This document shows, one piece after another, positions 4,771 through 8,230 of a DNA stretch of 8,230 bases (positions within the stretch are counted from its first letter, which is position 1; every line of letters starts with the position of its first letter). The DNA is from a bacterium (lineage in GTDB: Bacteria; Pseudomonadota; Alphaproteobacteria; Rhizobiales; Xanthobacteraceae). The notes below the pieces were generated by a model that worked only from the letters and a program-made list of their open reading frames with translations, did not search any database and was not told the DNA's origin. A program made the translations under genes and the position numbers. The stretch lies in the NCBI GenBank assembly GCA_029946075.1, contig JAQSDT010000051.1, positions 1 to 8,230 on the forward strand. The letters run 5' to 3'.

Positions 4771-5610
4771 TTACGGTCGCGAATCGAGATGCGCGCGCAA
4801 TTCGTCGATCGAGGCGAAGCGCATCATGCCTTCCGGCATCTGGGCTTCGATCGAGCCGTCGGAATAGAGCGAGTAGGCCATGCCGTCGACCACGCCCGAC
4901 TTCAGCACGGTGACGCCGGCCTGCGCGCCATTGGCTTCGGCGGCCGGCGGCGGCGGCGGGCGCGGCGCGCTGCGCCGTTGCGGCGGCACGTCGCCGGGCT
5001 TGGGCCGATCGGTCTTGGGCCAGGCATCGTCGAACGACGCCGGCGGCGGCTCGGCCGGCTGGACCGGCGGCACCGCCGGCGGATTGGGGCGAAGGTCGGC
5101 CGACAACATGTCCGGCGGCAACGGCTCGCTGGTCCGCGACTGCGCGCGCTCGCGTTCCTTGCGCGAGGTCGACGAGAACAACAAATTTCGCTTCGGCTTC
5201 GGCGCAGCCTCGGCCGGCGCGCTTTCCGGCATCGGATGGTCCCGCAACACGGTTTCGTCCTGCCATGGCGGCGGTGCCGGCGGCGCATCGCCATTTGCGA
5301 TCGGCGGAGCCAGCGGAGCTGTGGTTTCGGCAGGTGCGGGATCGCGCGTCAGCCCCGGCGGCAGCACCGGGCGGACCGTGACTTCGCCGCGCGCCGCCGG
5401 CATGTCGCCGCCGAGCTTGCGCGCGATCGTCTTCAATTCGCGGATCGCGACGTACAGCGCCAGCATGATCGCGCCGGTGCACACGCCGATCACGCCGCTG
5501 ATAATCAGCGTGTTGCCGGTACTGAATTCCTTGATCGAAATTCCGTAGCCGGTCGCCAGCAGGCCCGCCAAAACAAGGCCGATCCCGGCAACCAACATCC
5601 CAACCATCAT
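4771..5610 (-). CDS. Two-TM protein with proline-rich linker and conserved C-terminal cap, function unknown
   Basis: 279 aa. Two hydrophobic helices (about 3-25 and 32-56) are joined by a short loop with EFSTGNT. A basic segment follows (about 58-66, RELKTIARK), then a low-complexity Pro/Ala-rich region (about 80-230) with a KERERAQSR patch at 151-159. A compact end (about 232-277) reads like a small folded domain: GVTVLKSGVVDGMAYSLYSDG, then SIEAQMPEGMMRFASIDELRAHL. By the positive-inside rule the basic segment after TM2 suggests a cytoplasmic linker and cap. I do not recognise a named family. The layout resembles scaffold or tether proteins more than enzymes. The start ATGATG at 5610 has GGGGGG about 8 nt upstream. 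It lies upstream of mucR on the same strand, with 143 bp between, but mucR seems to have its own promoter. The gene is real by codon pattern and composition; its function is unknown. Confidence 0.8.
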   Translation of the reverse strand: MMVGMLVAGIGLVLAGLLATGYGISIKEFSTGNTLIISGVIGVCTGAIMLALYVAIRELKTIARKLGGDMPAARGEVTVRPVLPPGLTRDPAPAETTAPLAPPIANGDAPPAPPPWQDETVLRDHPMPESAPAEAAPKPKRNLLFSSTSRKERERAQSRTSEPLPPDMLSADLRPNPPAVPPVQPAEPPPASFDDAWPKTDRPKPGDVPPQRRSAPRPPPPPAAEANGAQAGVTVLKSGVVDGMAYSLYSDGSIEAQMPEGMMRFASIDELRAHLDSRP

Positions 5611-5666
5611 CGAACCAACCCCCCGGCTGCGCCCGAAATGCTCGCAAGCCGCATTGCCACGATACC

Positions 5667-5704
5667 GTCATATTGTGTGCATCGCCAACCGCCAATTGCA
5701 CACA
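5667..5704 (-). promoter_or_regulatory. Candidate promoter overlaid by TGTGTGCA-N15-TGCACACA dyad
   Basis: On the minus strand TTGGCG (5695-5690) and TATGAC (5672-5667) are exactly 17 bp apart, each four of six against consensus. They would start transcription near 5660, about 50 nt before the two-TM protein gene. A perfect 8-bp-arm inverted repeat, TGTGTGCA (5674-5681) and TGCACACA (5697-5704), brackets the -35 and fills the spacer, which is the classic place for a repressor operator. The cognate regulator is unknown. Confidence 0.4.
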
Positions 5705-5765
5705 GGGTTCCGCAAAAGTCTCATGCCGCCGAAGATTCAACCACGAGGGTTACCGGGCGGGCATT

Positions 5766-5784
5766 CAGGTCCTGTTCAGACCTG
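5766..5784. repeat. Inverted repeat CAGGTC-N7-GACCTG
   Basis: Perfect 6-bp arms with a 7-nt spacer lie mid-way in the divergent region. It could be an operator half-way between the two promoters or simply a chance hairpin; no T run follows on either strand. Confidence 0.3.
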
Positions 5785-5954
5785 CGGCCGTAGTATTACC
5801 GCCTACGAATTAACGCCGTTTTGTTGCATCGCATCAGGGATTTAGGCCACAATTCCCAATTACTTGGAAAGGGAACTGAGCTATACGGATCCCGGGGAAT
5901 GAGGCTCAAGACGTTTTTTGCTGGGCCGTAGGGGACACCGGGTTACCAATCGCC

Positions 5955-7604
5955 ATGTCATCGATCACGACTTCTGCCTTCGACACGCCTGCGCGGCGCT
6001 CGGTGGAGCGGACCTGCGACGACCTCGCGGTCCTCGTGCTGGCGGTTGTCGCTATCGTCGCGGGCCTGACGTTCCGTGACTATGGATTGGGCTGGGACGA
6101 CTACACCCACGCCGAATACGCCGAACTGCTGCTCAAGATGTACGGCACCGGTTTCAGGGATACCGGCGCGCTGTCGTTCGCCAATCTCTACATGTATGGC
6201 GGCGGCTTCGACATGGCCGCAGCGCTGCTGCACAAGATCATCCCGCTCGAACTGTTCGAAACGCGCCGCCTGCTCGGCGCCGTCGTCGGCCTGATCGGCC
6301 TGGCCGTGACGTGGCGGCTGGCGCGGCGCGTCGGCGGCCCGCTCGCCGGCCTTGCGACGCTGCTGCTGCTGTCGCTGTGCCCGACCTTCTACGGGCACAT
6401 GTTCATGAACCCGAAGGACGCGCCGTTCGCCGTCTCGATGGTGATCCTGATCCTGGGCCTCGTGCGCCTCGCCGACGAATATCCGGCGCCCTCGCCGCGC
6501 ACCATCCTCATCATCGGCCTCGGCGCCGGCCTCTCGATCGGCTGCCGCATCCTCGGCGGGCTTGCGCTCATCTACGCCGCGGTCGGTTTCATGCCGCTGC
6601 TGATCGAGGAAGTCCGCACCCAGGGCGCGCGCGAGGCCACCCGCCGTTTCGGCCATGTCGTTTACGTGCTGCTGCCCGGCCTCGTGTTCGGCTATCTGCT
6701 GATGGGCCTGGTGTGGCCGTGGTCGATCCTCGAACCCGCTCACCCGCTGCAGGCGCTGACGTATTTTTCGCACTTCTTCGAAAAGCCGTGGAAGGAGATG
6801 TTCGACGGCGCGCTGGTGTCGGTGCCGGACATGCCGTGGTCCTATCTGCCGACGCTGTTCGCGCTGCAATTGCCCGAAGTGCTGCTGGCGCTGCTGCTCG
6901 CCGCGATTGCCGGCACCTTCATGTCGCTGTCGCGCAAGGACGTGGCGGCCCGCCGCAAGACCATCATGCTGATGCTGACGCTGGCAGCAACGCTGCCGCT
7001 CGTCATCGCGATGGTGAAGCGCCCTGCTCTCTACAACGGCATCCGACATTTCATTTTCGTCATCCCGCCGATGGCGGTGCTCGCAGGCGTCGCCTTTGCC
7101 TGGGGCATGGACTGGCTGAAGGACCATCATCGCCGCTGGCAGCCGGCTGCGCTCGCGGTATTCTCGTTCGGCCTGCTGCTGCCGCTCAGCGAAATGGTGC
7201 GGCTGCATCCCTACGAGTACACCCATTTCAACCACGTCGCCGGCACGGTGCGCACCGCCGACAATTACTTCATGCTGGACTATTGGGGCCTGGCGCTGAA
7301 GCAGGCATCCGACGGCCTGCGCGAAGAACTGATCGAGCGGCAGGAATCGCCGCCGCAGGGACGCAAATGGAAGGTCGCGGTTTGCGGCCCGCAGCGTCCG
7401 GCGCAGGTGGCGCTCGGACCGGAGTTCACGATCGGCTGGGACAGCCAGTCAGCCGACTTTGCGATGACGCTGGGCGAGTTCTACTGCAAGGGCCTTACCG
7501 CCCCCGTGATGGTGGAGATCAAGCGCGACGACGTCGTGTTCGCGCGCGTCTACGACATCCGCGGACGGCCCATCCCGACGCTGCTGGCAATCCCGGCGCC
7601 CTAG
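5955..7604 (+). CDS. Polytopic GT-C fold glycosyltransferase, family 39-like
   Basis: 549 aa. After a short polar N-terminus there are about ten hydrophobic segments (roughly 23-40, 106-124, 127-147, 153-172, 182-210, 236-256, 302-324, 336-354, 367-386, 396-412). A polar C-terminal domain (about 420-549) with HPYEYTHFNHVAG and LDYWGLALKQ follows. The first loop carries GLGWDDYTHAEY (Asp48-Asp49), the position where GT-C enzymes keep their metal/catalytic acidic pair. NPKDAPFA (152-159) and NGIRHFIFVIPP are further conserved-looking loops. Such enzymes sit in the inner membrane and move a sugar from a polyprenyl-phosphate carrier to lipid, glycan or protein on the periplasmic side; acceptor and sugar cannot be told here. 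There is no in-frame start upstream before a stop at 5877, so the ATG at 5955 is taken although its ribosome-binding site is poor. It stands alone, 97 bp before an unrelated aldolase-like gene. Confidence 0.82.
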   Translation: MSSITTSAFDTPARRSVERTCDDLAVLVLAVVAIVAGLTFRDYGLGWDDYTHAEYAELLLKMYGTGFRDTGALSFANLYMYGGGFDMAAALLHKIIPLELFETRRLLGAVVGLIGLAVTWRLARRVGGPLAGLATLLLLSLCPTFYGHMFMNPKDAPFAVSMVILILGLVRLADEYPAPSPRTILIIGLGAGLSIGCRILGGLALIYAAVGFMPLLIEEVRTQGAREATRRFGHVVYVLLPGLVFGYLLMGLVWPWSILEPAHPLQALTYFSHFFEKPWKEMFDGALVSVPDMPWSYLPTLFALQLPEVLLALLLAAIAGTFMSLSRKDVAARRKTIMLMLTLAATLPLVIAMVKRPALYNGIRHFIFVIPPMAVLAGVAFAWGMDWLKDHHRRWQPAALAVFSFGLLLPLSEMVRLHPYEYTHFNHVAGTVRTADNYFMLDYWGLALKQASDGLREELIERQESPPQGRKWKVAVCGPQRPAQVALGPEFTIGWDSQSADFAMTLGEFYCKGLTAPVMVEIKRDDVVFARVYDIRGRPIPTLLAIPAP

Positions 7605-7624
7605 CCGCCTGCAAGCATGACAGC

Positions 7625-7637
7625 CGCGCTTTGCGCG
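7625..7637 (+). terminator. Small GC hairpin after the glycosyltransferase gene
   Basis: CGCGC-TTT-GCGCG is a perfect 5-bp stem with a 3-nt loop, 20 nt after the stop codon. No T run follows, so it is at best a weak terminator. Confidence 0.2.
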
Positions 7638-7701
7638 CCTTGCTGCGTTATCGGCGCAGGACTAGGCTCCTCTTCGAAAACCTTTCAGGGGAGAAACCGT
7701 C

Positions 7702-8230
7702 ATGTCGCCAGCCGAAGCGCGCCTCAGGGAAGTCCCGTCCGGCATGACCGATGCCGAGTGGACGCAACGCGTCAATCTCGCCGCCGCCTATCGGCTGGTG
7801 GCGCTCTACGGCTGGGACGATCTGGTCGATACCCACATCTCCGCGCGCGTGCCCGGCCCCGATCATCACTTCCTGATCAACCCCTACGGCCTGATGTTCG
7901 ACGAGATCACGGCATCGAGCCTGGTGAAGGTCGACCTGCACGGCAACCAGCTCACCGAGAGCGCGTACAGCATCAACCCCGCCGGCTTCGTCATCCATTC
8001 GGCGATCCACGAGGTGCGCGAGGATGCCGGCTGCGTGCTTCATCTGCATACGCCCGACGGCACCGCCGTGGCGAGTTGCATGGAAGGCCTGTTGCCGATG
8101 AACCAGACCGCGCATTTCGTCACGCACGACCTCGCCTATCACGATTATGAAGGCGTGGCGCTGGACCATGACGAACGCCCGCGGCTGCAAAAGGACCTCG
8201 GCGACAGGAACCACATGCTGCTGCGCAATC
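7702..8230 (+). CDS. Class II aldolase/adducin-family protein, 5' part (runs off window)
   Basis: The first 176 codons are present, open to the window edge; family members are usually about 250 aa, so roughly a third is missing. The start ATG at 7702 has a strong AGGGGAG about 8 nt upstream. Seen: the N-terminal helix with LAAAYRLVALYGWDDLVDTHISARVPG, the NPYGLMFDEIT loop, and the metal motif HLHTP (His114, His116), matching the His-X-His zinc ligands of fuculose-phosphate aldolase. Where aldolases carry the catalytic Glu (a PSSE-like stretch before the helix), this protein reads INPAGFVIHSAIH. The acid is thus absent, as in the adducin-like branch, and aldol cleavage is not assured. The third His ligand would lie near or beyond the edge. 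A weak promoter candidate (TTGCTG at 7640, 17 bp, TAGGCT at 7663) precedes it. The family is firm; the substrate is unknown. Confidence 0.9.
   Translation, partial: MSPAEARLREVPSGMTDAEWTQRVNLAAAYRLVALYGWDDLVDTHISARVPGPDHHFLINPYGLMFDEITASSLVKVDLHGNQLTESAYSINPAGFVIHSAIHEVREDAGCVLHLHTPDGTAVASCMEGLLPMNQTAHFVTHDLAYHDYEGVALDHDERPRLQKDLGDRNHMLLRN

Larger units (their letters stand above)
5611..5954. other. Divergent intergenic control region between two-TM protein and glycosyltransferase genes
   Basis: 344 bp without a convincing gene. It contains the dyad and candidate minus-strand promoter at 5667-5704 and a CAGGTC/GACCTG hairpin at 5766-5784. An AT-richer stretch follows (about 5805-5875), with a poor plus-strand promoter candidate: TTGCAT at 5824-5829, 18 bp, then CACAAT at 5848-5853. 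An 11-codon open frame lies at 5899-5931. The glycosyltransferase start at 5955 has no good Shine-Dalgarno; GGGGA at 5931-5935 is too far away. Confidence 0.75.

Noticed and set aside
5872..5896. GGAAC that might be the -35 of an EcfG general-stress promoter for the glycosyltransferase
   Set aside because: At the required 16-17 bp spacing the sequence is CGGGG rather than CGTT/GTT, so the -10 half is absent.
5958..7235. A 425-codon minus-strand open frame opposite the glycosyltransferase gene
   Set aside because: It has the same shadow composition (Arg/Gln/His/Glu-rich), with no ribosome site or domain; the opposite strand encodes a clear polytopic membrane protein.
7617..8150. A 177-codon plus-strand frame overlapping the aldolase-like gene
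   Set aside because: It is the out-of-frame shadow of the aldolase-like gene, which has the correct Shine-Dalgarno and the HLHTP motif in its own frame.

Overview
The window looks like chromosomal DNA from a GC-rich alphaproteobacterium of the order Hyphomicrobiales, most likely the Bradyrhizobium/Rhodopseudomonas group. This is inferred from the gene content (a MucR/Ros-family regulator, a stand-alone SufE, a DUF5330-type small membrane protein, an ABC_sub_bind-type solute-binding protein, a DivJ/PleC-like kinase). It is also inferred from a CGTCATTGCGAG... inverted repeat of the kind scattered through those genomes. No phage, plasmid, IS, CRISPR, tRNA or rRNA signal was seen.

Layout, left to right. 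(1) 1-198: the 3' end of a plus-strand ABC transporter substrate-binding protein. (2) 290-2855, minus strand: a two-gene unit in which a membrane-bound PAS/HisKA/HATPase sensor kinase (DivJ/PleC-like) overlaps by 8 nt a single-pass protein with a C-terminal peptidoglycan-binding-like domain. (3) 2856-3209: a 354-bp divergent control region holding a one-mismatch CtrA-like box, two abutting GAATC (GANTC) sites and an ATTTAC dyad. (4) 3210-4118, plus strand: a DUF5330-like small membrane protein followed by sufE. (5) 4123-4206: a large inverted repeat filling the gap between convergent sufE and mucR. (6) 4214-5610, minus strand: a two-TM, proline-rich protein of unknown function, then a mucR-like regulator with its own apparent promoter and a perfect 19-bp palindrome in its leader. 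(7) 5611-5954: a second large divergent control region, with a TGTGTGCA-N15-TGCACACA dyad lying over a candidate minus-strand promoter. (8) 5955-7604, plus strand: a multi-pass GT-C/GT39-like glycosyltransferase. (9) 7702-8230, plus strand: the 5' part of a class II aldolase/adducin-family protein that runs off the window.

The genes do not form one pathway. The common threads are envelope and cell-cycle functions (kinase plus peptidoglycan-binding partner, GT-C transferase, small membrane proteins) and global regulation (MucR). I see no convincing new multi-gene system. The most interesting material is regulatory: the CtrA/GANTC-type signals beside the DivJ/PleC-like kinase, the mucR leader palindrome, and the dyad-on-promoter at 5667-5704. 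Long antisense open frames opposite the kinase and the glycosyltransferase are GC-rich shadows and were left out.
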